DNA from: Leptolyngbya sp.
Lineage (GTDB): Bacteria > Cyanobacteriota > Cyanobacteriia > Leptolyngbyales > Leptolyngbyaceae
NCBI GenBank assembly: GCA_003249025.1
Contig: QBMH01000012.1
Span: 1-43,393, forward strand
Direction: 5' to 3'
Length of the DNA: 43,393 nucleotides
Program-made: the position numbers and the translations under genes
Notes under the pieces: generated by a model
Seen by the model: the letters and a program-made list of their open reading frames with translations, nothing else
What the model was told of the DNA's origin: nothing
Databases searched by the model: none
In this document: positions 33,595 to 42,772 of the stretch, piece by piece
Position numbering within the stretch: the first letter of the stretch is position 1
Layout of the letters: every line of letters begins with the position of its first letter

Positions 33595-34317
33595 ATGACC
33601 GACTATCTTTATCACTATCCGCCGCTGTTGGCAGCCAAACTCGTTAAACGCTACAAACGATTTTTTGCCGATGTGGAATTGGTTTCTGGTGAAGTGGTGA
33701 CGGCGCATTGCCCTAACACGGGACCGATGACGGGCGTTTCAACTTTGGGCAGTCCGGTTTATCTGTCTGAAAGCGATAGTCCTACCCGCAAACTGCGCTA
33801 TACCCTGGAAATGATTCAGGTGTATGACAATCAGCCGACCTGGGTGGGAGTGAATACCAATTTGCCGAACCGGATTATCCAACTGGCGTTGGTCAACAAG
33901 CTGTTTCCTGCACTGGGCGACTACAGCGAGATTCGGGGGGAAGTGCCCTATGGACAGGATAAAAAAAGCCGCATCGATTTTTTGCTGATGGGTGCTGAGA
34001 AACCGATCTATGTTGAGGTGAAAAGCACGACTTGGGCGCAGGGCGAGTTGGTTTTGTTTCCCGACACGGTGACGACTCGCGGGCAAAAGCACCTGAAGGA
34101 ACTGATGGCGCTGCTGCCGGATGCTGTTCCCGTGATGCTGTATTTCATTAATCGGGCAGACTGCCCCTATTTTGCCCCCGGAGATCGCGGTGATCCAACC
34201 TATGGCAAGCTGTTTCGAGACGCGATCGCCCTAGGTGTGACAGTGCTGCCCTGCCGCTTTGAGATTTCGCCCGTGGGCATCCGCTATCTGGGGTTAGCAG
34301 AGTTGAAGCTCAGTTAG
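33595..34317 (+). CDS. sfsA: SfsA family DNA/RNA nuclease
   Basis: Protein of 240 residues. Motifs are AHCPNTGPMTGV, SRIDFLLMG and the nuclease-like core YVEVKSTTW, followed by FPDTVTTRGQKHL and FINRADC. SfsA was first described as a sugar-fermentation regulator; the fold contains an OB-like N-terminal part and a PD-(D/E)XK-type nuclease. The ATG at 33595 gives MTDYLYHYPPLLAAKL, the expected start; a GTG four codons upstream at 33583 is also possible. Confidence 0.9.
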   Translation: MTDYLYHYPPLLAAKLVKRYKRFFADVELVSGEVVTAHCPNTGPMTGVSTLGSPVYLSESDSPTRKLRYTLEMIQVYDNQPTWVGVNTNLPNRIIQLALVNKLFPALGDYSEIRGEVPYGQDKKSRIDFLLMGAEKPIYVEVKSTTWAQGELVLFPDTVTTRGQKHLKELMALLPDAVPVMLYFINRADCPYFAPGDRGDPTYGKLFRDAIALGVTVLPCRFEISPVGIRYLGLAELKLS

Positions 34318-34364
34318 GAGGGAATCGCGATCACCAAAATATCGCCTGAGAGCAGTCTTTGCAG

Positions 34365-34868
34365 TTATTTAGCGATCGCACAGGTGCCTCTCGCCCAGCC
34401 CCATTCTTCAGTTCCAACTGAGACTTGTGAACCCGGACGCACATTGCCTTTGCCTAAATCTACCAGCGAAATTGCAGTGGCGGACTGGAATGCTCCCCGG
34501 TAGATCGGCTGTCCTTGCTCATTGTTGCGATCGAACGTCAGGGGCGAGACGTAGGTTGGTTGACCCGATCGCGTCCAGGTAATTTGGGTAAAGCGACCAT
34601 CCAAAAATTTTGCATCATACTCCCAGCCATTGCTTTTACGTCCAGTACAGGAAAATGTTTGAATCGCATTGGACTGGGGAGTTGAACTTGGCTGGGGAGT
34701 TACAGTTGGCGGTTGAGTCGAATTCGGCTGGGGAGTTGCATTTGCCTGGGGAGCCACGGTTGGGGGTTGAGTCGCAGTTGGCGGTGTGGGAGAGCATCCT
34801 GCACTCGCAACCATTAGGCTAATTCCAGTCAGCCCAGCAGCAATTGCTTGGGTCATTTTGTTCGTCAT
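34365..34868 (-). CDS. lipoprotein with Pro/Gln/Thr-rich linker
   Basis: Protein of 167 residues. The signal peptide ends in a lipobox (VASAGC), so the mature protein is expected to be lipid-anchored. Residues 27-68 are a low-complexity linker of repeated TPQPN/TQPPT units. The C-terminal domain of about 95 residues (IQTFSCTGRKSNGWEYDAKF) has two cysteines, one near each end, that could form a disulfide. Function unknown. The ATG at 34868 is preferred over an adjacent TTG. It converges with sfsA. Confidence 0.75.
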   Translation of the reverse strand: MTNKMTQAIAAGLTGISLMVASAGCSPTPPTATQPPTVAPQANATPQPNSTQPPTVTPQPSSTPQSNAIQTFSCTGRKSNGWEYDAKFLDGRFTQITWTRSGQPTYVSPLTFDRNNEQGQPIYRGAFQSATAISLVDLGKGNVRPGSQVSVGTEEWGWARGTCAIAK

Positions 34869-34871
34869 CAA

Positions 34872-35255
34872 TCGTTTCCCGAAGTAAGTTATTTTGAATC
34901 CAGAGTTAGTTCTTGCTGTGATTTAGATCAGGCAATCGGTGATGCAGCCTTTGTTATTTTCAAGAGATTTTGCAGAGGTAACTAAAATGATTTACCACAG
35001 ACAATAGAGCAAGAAAATATGAAACTAATAGGACGAGAAACACCGCCTTTTGCTACTTTCGTCTGAACCAGATTGTCCGGGTACTTTTACTCAAAAACTG
35101 CTTTTGTGACGAGAGGGCGATCGCGAATGACAAAAAAACGTGCCAAATTTGCAAGCTGGAGTACCATGCTCCAGAGGAGTATTTCAGTGTCCAAAAGTAG
35201 CCTCTAGCAGAAACCCGAAAGTGCCTAGACTTTAAGGTTCCTAGATCAGCTTGGT
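34872..35255. other. intergenic region without a recognised gene
   Basis: About 380 bases. An antisense ORF at 35053-35271 has no recognisable features and is not called. A six-pair hairpin CTGGAG / CTCCAG lies at 35155-35173 without a T run. Promoters for the divergent lipoprotein and peptidase genes should be here. Confidence 0.45.
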
Positions 35256-36017
35256 TTGATTGCCATCTCAATTGAAAGCTTTTTTATTGCTGTGCTTAGA
35301 ACTATTCGTCTCCTGATCAATCGTTTGAATCTGGGTCATTTGAATTTGGCTGAACTGCTGCCAAAATTCATCTTTCAGCCTCGGCGAAAACTGATATTTG
35401 CGGGTTACGCCCTCCTGACGATCGCCTTAGCCGTGGGTTTAGCATCCCAGTCCATCCGCCCAGAAACGGCTCGTGCCCTAGAAGTGAACTCCAATCCAGT
35501 CGCCATGGGCACCTGGGTGGGGGCTTCCTTCCCGGTGGAAAATTTTCAAATCTACACCTCTCCGTTTGGGTTACGCCGATCGCCGGATGGTTCTTACACT
35601 CAGGAATATCATCGGGGATTGGATATGGCAGCGCCACAAGGCAGCTATATTCGCAATTGGTGGATGGGCAAAGTAGTAGAAGTATCCGATGATAGCGCCT
35701 GTGGAACTTCGGTAGTAGTGCAATCTGGGCAGTGGGAACACATCTATTGCCACATGAGCGGACATGTGGAAAAAGAGGGCGGTAAGCGCTACATGGTCGA
35801 TCTCGAAGGGGGCATCCAAATTTGGGAAGGTCAAATCGTACAAGCAGGTGTGCGGATCGGGCGCGTGGGCATGACCGGGCGCACCACCGGACCTCATCTG
35901 CATTGGGGGCTAAAGTTTACTGGAAAATGGGTCGATCCCGCATTGGTGCTACGGGCAATGTATAGCGAACAGGCAAGTGGGCGATCGCTGTCAGCAGTGC
36001 CCCAATCAGGGCGTTAA
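35256..36017 (+). CDS. membrane-anchored M23 (LytM-type) peptidase
   Basis: Protein of up to 253 residues. A hydrophobic segment near 48-66 anchors it or serves as a signal. The C-terminal M23 domain keeps the zinc and catalytic set: HRGLDMAAPQG (His and Asp), EHIYCHMSG and HLHWGLKF. It should therefore be an active endopeptidase that cuts peptidoglycan cross-bridges, acting in the periplasm. There is no in-frame ATG before the domain: TTG at 35256 or GTG at 35292 must be used, and neither has a clear ribosome binding site. Confidence 0.85.
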   Translation: MIAISIESFFIAVLRTIRLLINRLNLGHLNLAELLPKFIFQPRRKLIFAGYALLTIALAVGLASQSIRPETARALEVNSNPVAMGTWVGASFPVENFQIYTSPFGLRRSPDGSYTQEYHRGLDMAAPQGSYIRNWWMGKVVEVSDDSACGTSVVVQSGQWEHIYCHMSGHVEKEGGKRYMVDLEGGIQIWEGQIVQAGVRIGRVGMTGRTTGPHLHWGLKFTGKWVDPALVLRAMYSEQASGRSLSAVPQSGR

Positions 36018-36095
36018 TCAGTTCACTTTAAGTCTGATACCCTGAGTTGCCTAAATCCTTGGATAATGGAAAAGCGCCCTTCATTCCAACCTTTT

Positions 36096-36731
36096 ATGCA
36101 GACCACTGATCGACTGATTGATAATTCCCTGAGCTTGTTGCCCGATCGCGTTGCGTCCGTCAACCGCACGACTGGAGAAACCGATGTGCAGGTGATGATT
36201 AACCTGGATGGCACGGGACACTGTATCGCTCAAACGGGAATTCCTTTTTTGGATCATATGCTGCATCAAATTTCATCCCATGGCTTGATTGACCTGGATG
36301 TAAGGGCAACGGGTGATATTGAAATTGATGACCATCACACCAATGAAGATGTGGGGATTACCTTAGGAATAGCGTTGGGCAAGGCGTTGGGCGATCGCAA
36401 AGGGATTGTTCGTTTTGGTCACTTTGTGGCACCGTTGGATGAAGCCCTAGTGCAAGTTGCCTTAGATTTTTCGGGTCGTCCCCATCTCAGCTATGGCTTG
36501 CAGATCCCGACCCAGCGTGTGGGCACCTACGACACTCAACTGGTGCGCGAATTTTTTGTGGCGATCGTCAACCATGCCCAAATCACCCTACATATCCGCC
36601 AGCTAGATGGCATCAACTCGCACCATATTATTGAAGCGACCTTCAAAGCGTTTGCGCGATCGCTGCGAATGGGAACGGAAGTAGACGCTCGCCGTGCCAA
36701 CACGATTCCTAGTTCTAAAGGGGTGCTTTAG
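36096..36731 (+). CDS. hisB: imidazoleglycerol-phosphate dehydratase
   Basis: Sixth step of histidine synthesis: dehydrates imidazole glycerol phosphate using manganese. From ATG 36096 it has 211 residues, the usual length; an ATG at 36066 would add ten. Metal-binding motifs are [17 protein letters not shown], and in the second half HAQITLHI with [18 protein letters not shown]. It is a stand-alone gene, as usual in cyanobacteria, where his genes are scattered. Confidence 0.95.
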   Translation: MQTTDRLIDNSLSLLPDRVASVNRTTGETDVQVMINLDGTGHCIAQTGIPFLDHMLHQISSHGLIDLDVRATGDIEIDDHHTNEDVGITLGIALGKALGDRKGIVRFGHFVAPLDEALVQVALDFSGRPHLSYGLQIPTQRVGTYDTQLVREFFVAIVNHAQITLHIRQLDGINSHHIIEATFKAFARSLRMGTEVDARRANTIPSSKGVL

Positions 36732-36815
36732 CGAGTAGAAGCAGGTTGTATATAGTGGCGGATGCCAAAATTTAAATGCTAGATTTGACCTTCAAGTTTG
36801 TCACTTAAAACTTAT

Positions 36816-36820
36816 GGAGG
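36816..36820 (+). promoter_or_regulatory. ribosome binding site deciding the GTG start of the GT4 gene
   Basis: GGAGG seven bases before the GTG at 36828. It supports that start over the ATG six bases later or a TTG at 36798. Confidence 0.7.
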
Positions 36821-36827
36821 TCGCCTT

Positions 36828-38018
36828 GTGGGTATGCGAGTACTATTTATTCAATATGCTGGCGATTATCGTGAGGCTGTTAGGAATCTCGCTCAAGGTA
36901 AAGGCGATAATTATTACGCTCAAAAGTATTCTGTTGATTCAGTAGCTGACATCGCCAAGAGCGGAAATGATGTCGCAACATTATGTTGCTTAACTGATAC
37001 TTCATATGACGAGATCCTTGAAAATGGAGTTCGAGCGATCGGTGCAGGATTTTCTACAGATGTAGATGCGAAAGAAATACTCAAATTAGTTAAAAACTAC
37101 AATCCCACTCATATCATTGCCCGAACCCCCATCCGAGAAGTACTAAATTGGGCAATTGAAAACAATGTTCAAGTGATTGCCACTCTGGCAGATTCCTTTA
37201 CTGTAGAAGGATTGAAAGACAGAATTCGGAACTATCGTTTAGCAAGATTGTTAAACAACAAAGGAGTTACTTGGGTCGGAAATCATGGAATCAACGCCTC
37301 AACTTCGCTGGAAAAAATAGGCGTTAAGGCAAGCAAAATTGTTCCGTGGGATTGGCCTCATGAAGTGACACCCAATGACTATGCCCCTAAAACTCTGCCC
37401 ACTCAAAAGGCTCATTGGGATGTTGTTTTTGTGGGTGCAATTACAGAATTAAAAGGCATTGGTGATGTTTTAGAAGCAATATCAATCCTCAAATCTGAAG
37501 GAAGTTCTGTTCGACTAAAAGCGATCGGTCGAGGTGAACTAGAAACTTATATGAATCGTGCTCGTGAGCTAAAGATCGAGGATAGCGTCGAGTTTCTAGG
37601 CTTGATTCCTAACAGAAATATTATTCCAACTATGAGAGCAGCAGACGTGGTGCTAATCCCTAGTAGAGACCGATATCCAGAGGGATTTCCAATGACTATT
37701 TATGAAGCTTTATGCGCTCGGACTCCAATCATTGCTTCAAGCCATCCGATGTTTCGAGAAAAGTTGATTGATCAAACGAATGCTTTAATTTTTCCATCGG
37801 GCAACTCAACCGCACTAGCAAACAGCATCAAGAAGCTTACTTCTTCTCCAGAGCTATACGAGAAACTTTCTGTGTCAGCCGCCACTGCTTGGAACAGTCT
37901 GCAAATTCCAGTCAAGTGGGCTGACTTGGTTAACCGATGGTTATCAAACTCTCCAACTGATAGACAATGGCTCACCAGCAATACGCTGTCTTCCGGTCGT
38001 TATAAGCAAGCCTCGTAA
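36828..38018 (+). CDS. family 4 glycosyltransferase (GT-B fold)
   Basis: Protein of 396 residues. The C-terminal half has the GT4 pattern: VVFVGAITELKGIGDVLEAI, EFLGLIPNRNIIPTMRAADV, and the donor-binding PSRDRYPEGFPMTIYEALCA. The N-terminal half begins with MRVLFIQYAGDYREAV. The GTG at 36828 is chosen since GGAGG (36816-36820) lies seven bases upstream; an ATG follows at 36834. The gene is visibly richer in A and T than its neighbours and lacks full HIP1 octamers, which points to recent acquisition. Acceptor unknown; likely surface polysaccharide. Confidence 0.85.
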   Translation: MGMRVLFIQYAGDYREAVRNLAQGKGDNYYAQKYSVDSVADIAKSGNDVATLCCLTDTSYDEILENGVRAIGAGFSTDVDAKEILKLVKNYNPTHIIARTPIREVLNWAIENNVQVIATLADSFTVEGLKDRIRNYRLARLLNNKGVTWVGNHGINASTSLEKIGVKASKIVPWDWPHEVTPNDYAPKTLPTQKAHWDVVFVGAITELKGIGDVLEAISILKSEGSSVRLKAIGRGELETYMNRARELKIEDSVEFLGLIPNRNIIPTMRAADVVLIPSRDRYPEGFPMTIYEALCARTPIIASSHPMFREKLIDQTNALIFPSGNSTALANSIKKLTSSPELYEKLSVSAATAWNSLQIPVKWADLVNRWLSNSPTDRQWLTSNTLSSGRYKQAS

Positions 38019-38198
38019 TGGTGTCACGTTCATGAGCAGACTAGCGCTGCATTAAAGCGTTTTCTATTCATCTAAGAGTTCAAGCAGCTGGGTAGTAACC
38101 GAAGTAGACTCTCGCTGTACTACTCATCCTAGTGCTAAAAGGTGCTTTGAAAAGTAGCAGCAGCGATCGCGAGGAATACTCCTAGCTGACTATCATTT

Positions 38199-38241
38199 TA
38201 GCCCGCCAAATTTAGCGGGCTAGCAATCACTTTGTGGTGAT
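38199..38241. terminator. twin hairpins between convergent genes
   Basis: First stem TAGCCCGC / GCGGGCTA (38199-38222, eight perfect pairs, eight-base loop), then ATCAC / GTGAT (38226-38241). They separate the GT4 gene from the convergent PF10118-like gene. No long T run follows on either strand, so termination is probable but not certain. Confidence 0.5.
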
Positions 38242-39050
38242 CAATCATGTGCTGCCGGATGAAAATTGGGTTGCAAATACCAGAGACAATGGGGAACCGA
38301 TCGCAGCAGCATTTTCTCTTTCGTAAACCAAAACTGCTCCATCTCCCGCCAAACTGCCCACCGCCAGAGACATCGATCCTGATGCAGCAAGGTTAACGTA
38401 CATCTGTTTAACAAGCCCAAGACAAAGGCACAGCCGATCGCCAACCCCGCAACCCGGAGCAGATAATTCTGGCTCACGGTTTGTAACACCTCATAGGCAA
38501 CGGCTTTATGCTCAATTTCTTCCAGCGCGTACCATTCAAGCATTGCCTTGAGGGTGGGTTCTGCCGCTTCTAGCAAATCACTGGCGAGAACCACCTCAGA
38601 GAGTAAAACCGTTAGATGCTCCATGCCTGCGATCGCTGCCAAATTCAGCCGCCAATCCAGCCGTTGCAGACTCGCTAAAATCCAATCTTCCATCCGCAAA
38701 CACGCTTTTAGCTCATACCCTTGCTGCCGCAGAATTTCCCCAACTTGGGCATGTTGCTCTGCATGTTGGGCTTCTTGCAGAATAAACCCGCGCACATTTT
38801 GCCTGAGTGGGCTAGCTGTAATGTTCTTGAGGCTAGACTTAACGTGTCTAACCATCCAATATTCCACACTAGGCAAGGTTAAATGCAAGCTGTTAAACAA
38901 ATGAGTTTTAAACGGGCTGCCCCTCACCCAATGGCGGTCAACTGAGGCTGGCAGATTAAACTGGACGACGCGAACGGTACTCACTAGGTTTACCTGATGA
39001 CTAAAGGTTCGTTTCTTTTGAGATAACACGATCGCTCGAATAATTGCCAT
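38241..39050 (-). CDS. PF10118-like metal-dependent hydrolase
   Basis: Protein of 269 residues resembling the predicted metal-dependent hydrolase family (COG3687). Family features: FNSLHLTLPSVEYWMVRHVK, the first ligand block FILQEAQHAEQH and the second block WYALEEIEHKAVAYEV, giving a ferritin-like di-metal pattern of Glu and His residues. A hydrophobic segment at about 200-220 may touch the membrane. The substrate is not known. The ATG at 39050 is used; a GTG directly precedes it. Confidence 0.75.
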   Translation of the reverse strand: MAIIRAIVLSQKKRTFSHQVNLVSTVRVVQFNLPASVDRHWVRGSPFKTHLFNSLHLTLPSVEYWMVRHVKSSLKNITASPLRQNVRGFILQEAQHAEQHAQVGEILRQQGYELKACLRMEDWILASLQRLDWRLNLAAIAGMEHLTVLLSEVVLASDLLEAAEPTLKAMLEWYALEEIEHKAVAYEVLQTVSQNYLLRVAGLAIGCAFVLGLLNRCTLTLLHQDRCLWRWAVWREMEQFWFTKEKMLLRSVPHCLWYLQPNFHPAAHD

Positions 39051-39114
39051 CACTCGTTAGAGTCACTAACCGTATAGCATTGTTGGTTAAGGAGTTAATT
39101 TAAGCAACGGGAAA

Positions 39115-39834
39115 TCAGGGCAGCGATCGCATCTGTGACAGCAAAACATAGCCCGTTCCCACCATCATTAAACTGTCAAATCGATCCAACACTCCGCCAT
39201 GCCCTGGCAATAGGTTGCTGTAATCTTTGACCTGGCACAGCCGTTTTAGGTAGGAAGCCAGGACATCCCCTGTAAACGCAAACAAAGCGGTTGTCATGCC
39301 CATTACCAGAGCGATCGGCATCGAGAATCCCACCCAATCCCGCGCCAATATCGCTGCAATCAAGCAAAAGATAATCCCGCCGATCAGTCCTTCTAAGGTT
39401 TTGCTGGGGCTGATGTGAGGCAGTAGTTTTTGTTTGCCAAGCAGTTGTCCGGCAACCTGGCTAAATCCGTCGAAGGTGAAGACTTGAAAGTAGATAAACA
39501 GCAGAAAAAATCGCCCAAACACCATTGAAAAACAAATAAAGCTGGCAGCAATGGCAAGATAAATTCCCAGTACAGGGAGTTGAAACGATCGCCTGGGTGA
39601 CGCAGCTAAAACCCGGATAATTTCCCCCAGCCCGATCGCGGAAATTAAAATAGCGGTGAGATAAAAGTAATCCAACAAAATACTGGCGATCGCGCTGCTC
39701 ACAATGGCGATGTAGGTCAAAAACTTAAACCAGCGTTGCTGACTGGTTTTCGCGTCCACCTTACGGTTGGCAAAGTACATGCCAATTCCACCCAGAAGCA
39801 GAAAAACCGCAATATAAATAAAAATGGGATGCAT
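39115..39834 (-). CDS. CdsA-like phosphatidate cytidylyltransferase family protein
   Basis: Integral membrane protein of 239 residues. The C-terminal signature is that of CDP-diglyceride synthases: SPSKTLEGLIGG, then SYLKRLCQVKD and LLPGHGGVLDRFDS near 195-221. Such enzymes activate a lipid phosphate with CTP. It is shorter than a housekeeping CdsA, with fewer N-terminal segments. The ATG at 39834 overlaps the stop of the upstream CDP-alcohol transferase by one base (TAATG), while the longer frame to 40122 is antisense-like noise within that gene. The pair therefore probably makes and uses one CDP-activated lipid. Confidence 0.85.
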   Translation of the reverse strand: MHPIFIYIAVFLLLGGIGMYFANRKVDAKTSQQRWFKFLTYIAIVSSAIASILLDYFYLTAILISAIGLGEIIRVLAASPRRSFQLPVLGIYLAIAASFICFSMVFGRFFLLFIYFQVFTFDGFSQVAGQLLGKQKLLPHISPSKTLEGLIGGIIFCLIAAILARDWVGFSMPIALVMGMTTALFAFTGDVLASYLKRLCQVKDYSNLLPGHGGVLDRFDSLMMVGTGYVLLSQMRSLP

Positions 39835-40412
39835 TATTGATTCGCGTCGCGCAGTACCCAAAATAAGCCTTTCACATCCGTTTGGGGTTCGGATAACCAC
39901 AGCACAATCAGAATTTCTTCCAGGCAAGCTAAAATTCCCCACCCGATCGCCAAATAGTACAGCCAATCCCAAAAGCCAAACCAGAGCAACCCCATCATGC
40001 AGGCTCCTTGAAGGTAAGCGGTGATTTTGAAGCTGTAGGTATGTAGCCCAATAATGCTGCGAAACTTGATCAGCATGACTAGATATAACGTGAACCAGGC
40101 GATCGCAAAAGCAATGATCCAAAGAATATGGGGCGCAATTTCCTGTCCTTTAAAGCTAAAAACCGCCCAGAAACCAGCGATATAGGTTGCCGTATCTGCC
40201 CAAGAATCTAGTTTCGCCCCCAGTTCGCTTTCCATGCCAAACGTCCGAGCGATCCAGCCATCCAGAATATCGGTGATTAAGCTAATCAAGAAAAAAACCG
40301 AAAAGATTTTCTCTTGCTCTTCAAGAATCAAAAATATTAGTAATGGAAATACTGCCAACCGATAAAGCGAGAGGGTGTTTGGAATCGTCCAAATAGCTGT
40401 TTTTTCTGTCAT
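39834..40412 (-). CDS. CDP-alcohol phosphatidyltransferase family protein
   Basis: Integral membrane protein of 192 residues with about six hydrophobic segments. The complete family motif DGxxARx8GxxxDxxxD is present at Asp51 to Asp73 (DGWIART ... GAKLDSWAD). Enzymes of this family displace CMP from a CDP-activated lipid or alcohol and attach an alcohol. The acceptor cannot be told; phosphatidylglycerol-phosphate, phosphatidylinositol-phosphate and phosphatidylserine synthases share the motif. It is translationally coupled to the CdsA-like gene downstream. Confidence 0.87.
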   Translation of the reverse strand: MTEKTAIWTIPNTLSLYRLAVFPLLIFLILEEQEKIFSVFFLISLITDILDGWIARTFGMESELGAKLDSWADTATYIAGFWAVFSFKGQEIAPHILWIIAFAIAWFTLYLVMLIKFRSIIGLHTYSFKITAYLQGACMMGLLWFGFWDWLYYLAIGWGILACLEEILIVLWLSEPQTDVKGLFWVLRDANQ

Positions 40413-40524
40413 AAAACCCTTGGCAACCCTAGATATTTAGATTGATAGAATATCAAAGGCTAGATAGTTGAGGCAATCCGTTGAGTTTTAATCCTCACGG
40501 TACTCCTCTCAAGGGAATCTTAAA

Positions 40525-41088
40525 ATGGTACAAACTCCCACTAAACCCCTGACCATAGAAGAATTTCTACAATTGCCAGAGACAGAACCCGCCAGCGAGT
40601 ATATTCATGGGCTGATCATCCAGAAACCAATGCCTCAGGGAGAACATAGTGCAATTCAGACTGAATTAGCGTCTGCAATTAACTTAATCGTCAAACCCAA
40701 GCAGATCGCACGGGCTTTCACGGAACTCCGCTGCACATTTGGTGGACGCTCAACGGTTCCGGATATCGCCGTGTACCGATGGAGTAGAATTCCACGCAAA
40801 GAGAATGGTGGAGTCGCTAACGTTTTTTCAATAGCTCCAGATTGGACAATCGAAATTCTGTCACCGGATCAGAGCCAAACGAAAGTCACCAAAAATATTT
40901 TGCATTGCCTCCAGTATGGAACTCAGATGGGATGGCTGATTGATCCAGATGAACGCTCTGTGTTTGTTTATCTCCCGGATCAACCGACTACTGTTTATGA
41001 TGAACCGGGGGCACGATTGCCAGTGCCGGAATTTGCTCAAGACTTTGATCTCACGGTAGAGGGTCTGTTTGGCTGGTTGATGGAGTGA
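40525..41088 (+). CDS. Uma2 family protein (putative PD-(D/E)XK nuclease fold)
   Basis: Protein of 187 residues from a family very abundant in cyanobacteria. Typical opening TKPLTIEEFLQLPETEPASE, then the core VPDIAVYRW, DWTIEILSPDQS and a Lys in KVTKNILHCLQYG, followed by LIDPDERSVFVY. The Asp, Glu and Lys match the expected nuclease site, but biological roles are unclear. Divergent from the lipid gene pair and 82 bases before glcD. Confidence 0.88.
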   Translation: MVQTPTKPLTIEEFLQLPETEPASEYIHGLIIQKPMPQGEHSAIQTELASAINLIVKPKQIARAFTELRCTFGGRSTVPDIAVYRWSRIPRKENGGVANVFSIAPDWTIEILSPDQSQTKVTKNILHCLQYGTQMGWLIDPDERSVFVYLPDQPTTVYDEPGARLPVPEFAQDFDLTVEGLFGWLME

Positions 41089-41170
41089 GTTTAGAGCCGT
41101 TTAGTCAGCAGGGACGGAATGCTTCTAGTTCTCCCTATAGAATGGTCAGTAGCAGTATTTGAGAAACTCC

Positions 41171-42646
41171 ATGCTGATTCAAGAACGAGAAACAACGCGG
41201 AATTGGCAGCCGATTATTAAACAATTTGAGGCGATCGCGGGTAAAAATAACGTCGTTCGTCGCAAGGAAGAACTGCTGGTGTATGAATGCGATGGGTTGA
41301 CCAGCTATCGGAACCGTCCTGATGTGGTGGTGTTGCCCCGAACCACGGCAGAAGTGGCGGCGATCGTCCAAGTTTGCGCCCAGAATCAAATTCCCTTTGT
41401 AACTCGTGGATCTGGCACGGGTTTATCCGGTGGAGCGCTGCCCGTGGATGGCTGTGTGCTGATTGTCACCACTTTGATGAAGCAAATTTTGGAGATTGAC
41501 CTGGAAAACCAGCGCGTCGTCGTTCAGCCCGGAGTGATTAATAGCTGGGTGACGCAGGCTGTGAGTGGAGCATGTTTTTTCTACGCACCTGATCCGTCTA
41601 GCCAAATTATTTGCTCGATCGGCGGCAATGTGGCAGAAAATTCTGGCGGTGTCCACTGCCTCAAATATGGCGTGACGACGAATCATGTGTTGGGCTTGAA
41701 AGTGGTTACGCCGACGGGCGAAATTGTGGATATCGGCGGTACGGTGCCGGAAATGCCGGGATATGACCTGACTGGCGTATTTGTTGGCTCTGAGGGCACC
41801 TTGGGAATTGCGACAGAAATTACGCTGCGACTGGTGAAAACGCCTGAGTCGATTCGGGTGTTACTGGCAGATTTCACCAGTGTGGAAGCGGCGGCGGCAA
41901 CGGTTTCAGACATTATCAGCGCGGGAATTATTCCGGGCGGCATGGAAATGATGGATAACCTCAGCATTAATGCAGTGGAAGATGTGGTGGCGACGAACTG
42001 CTATCCCCGCGATGCAGAGGCGATTTTGCTGGTGGAGGTGGATGGGCTGGAGGTGGAAGCGGCGGAAAATACGAAGCGGGTAGAGGCGATTTGTTTGCAG
42101 AATGGGGCACGCTGTGTGCGGATTGCCACGGATGCCGACGAACGCTTGACCTTATGGAAGGGGCGCAAAGCCGCCTTTGCAGCCATGGGTAAGCTGTCGC
42201 CCGATTATTATGTGCAGGATGGAGTGATCCCGCGCACTAAGTTGGAACTGGTGCTGAAGACCATTGCAGAGTTGGGCGATCGCTATGGCTACTATGTGGC
42301 GAACGTGTTTCATGCAGGCGATGGCAATTTGCATCCGCTGATTTTGTATGACAATGCCGTTCCTGGTGCCCTGGAAAAAGTGGAAGCGTTGGGCGGCGAA
42401 ATCCTCAAGCTGTGTGTAAAAGTCGGTGGCAGTATTTCCGGGGAACATGGCATCGGTGCCGATAAGCGCTGCTATATGCCAGAGATGTTTTCGCCAACAG
42501 ATTTGGAAACGATGCAGTGGGTGCGTCAGGCGATCGACCCGCAAACGATCGCGAATCCAACGAAGCTATTTCCCACACCCCGCACCTGTGGCGAAGCTAC
42601 TAAACCATCATCCAGCAAAGCTTTTGAAGGCGTTGAACGGTTTTAG
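41171..42646 (+). CDS. glcD: FAD-linked oxidase, glycolate dehydrogenase GlcD-type
   Basis: Protein of 491 residues from ATG 41171. N-terminal FAD-binding domain: VPFVTRGSGTGLSGGALP-like block (RGSGTGLSGGALP) and GGNVAENSGGVHCLKYGVTT. C-terminal FAD-oxidase domain: VANVFHAGDGNLHPLIL and GGSISGEHGIGADK. In cyanobacteria GlcD-type enzymes oxidise glycolate from photorespiration to glyoxylate; D-lactate dehydrogenase is a close alternative within the family. No glcE or glcF is adjacent. A TTG at 41159 would add four residues. Confidence 0.9.
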   Translation: MLIQERETTRNWQPIIKQFEAIAGKNNVVRRKEELLVYECDGLTSYRNRPDVVVLPRTTAEVAAIVQVCAQNQIPFVTRGSGTGLSGGALPVDGCVLIVTTLMKQILEIDLENQRVVVQPGVINSWVTQAVSGACFFYAPDPSSQIICSIGGNVAENSGGVHCLKYGVTTNHVLGLKVVTPTGEIVDIGGTVPEMPGYDLTGVFVGSEGTLGIATEITLRLVKTPESIRVLLADFTSVEAAAATVSDIISAGIIPGGMEMMDNLSINAVEDVVATNCYPRDAEAILLVEVDGLEVEAAENTKRVEAICLQNGARCVRIATDADERLTLWKGRKAAFAAMGKLSPDYYVQDGVIPRTKLELVLKTIAELGDRYGYYVANVFHAGDGNLHPLILYDNAVPGALEKVEALGGEILKLCVKVGGSISGEHGIGADKRCYMPEMFSPTDLETMQWVRQAIDPQTIANPTKLFPTPRTCGEATKPSSSKAFEGVERF

Positions 42647-42772
42647 GCTGCTGCTTTACCTCTACCCAATAAAATTGGGGGGAAACCCTCACTAATACGG
42701 GGGCTTTTCCCCTAACCAAAGCATCACTTCAACCGCGACTATAAGGCTATCCGCACTGTTGGTTGCAACTTA

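Noticed and set aside
35053-35271. 72-codon ORF on the minus strand
   Set aside because: No recognisable motif, no ribosome binding site, and it overlaps the start of the M23 peptidase gene.
39835-40122. Extended 335-residue version of the CdsA-like protein
   Set aside because: The extra 96 residues lie out of frame within the CDP-alcohol transferase gene; the ATG at 39834 gives a normal membrane start.
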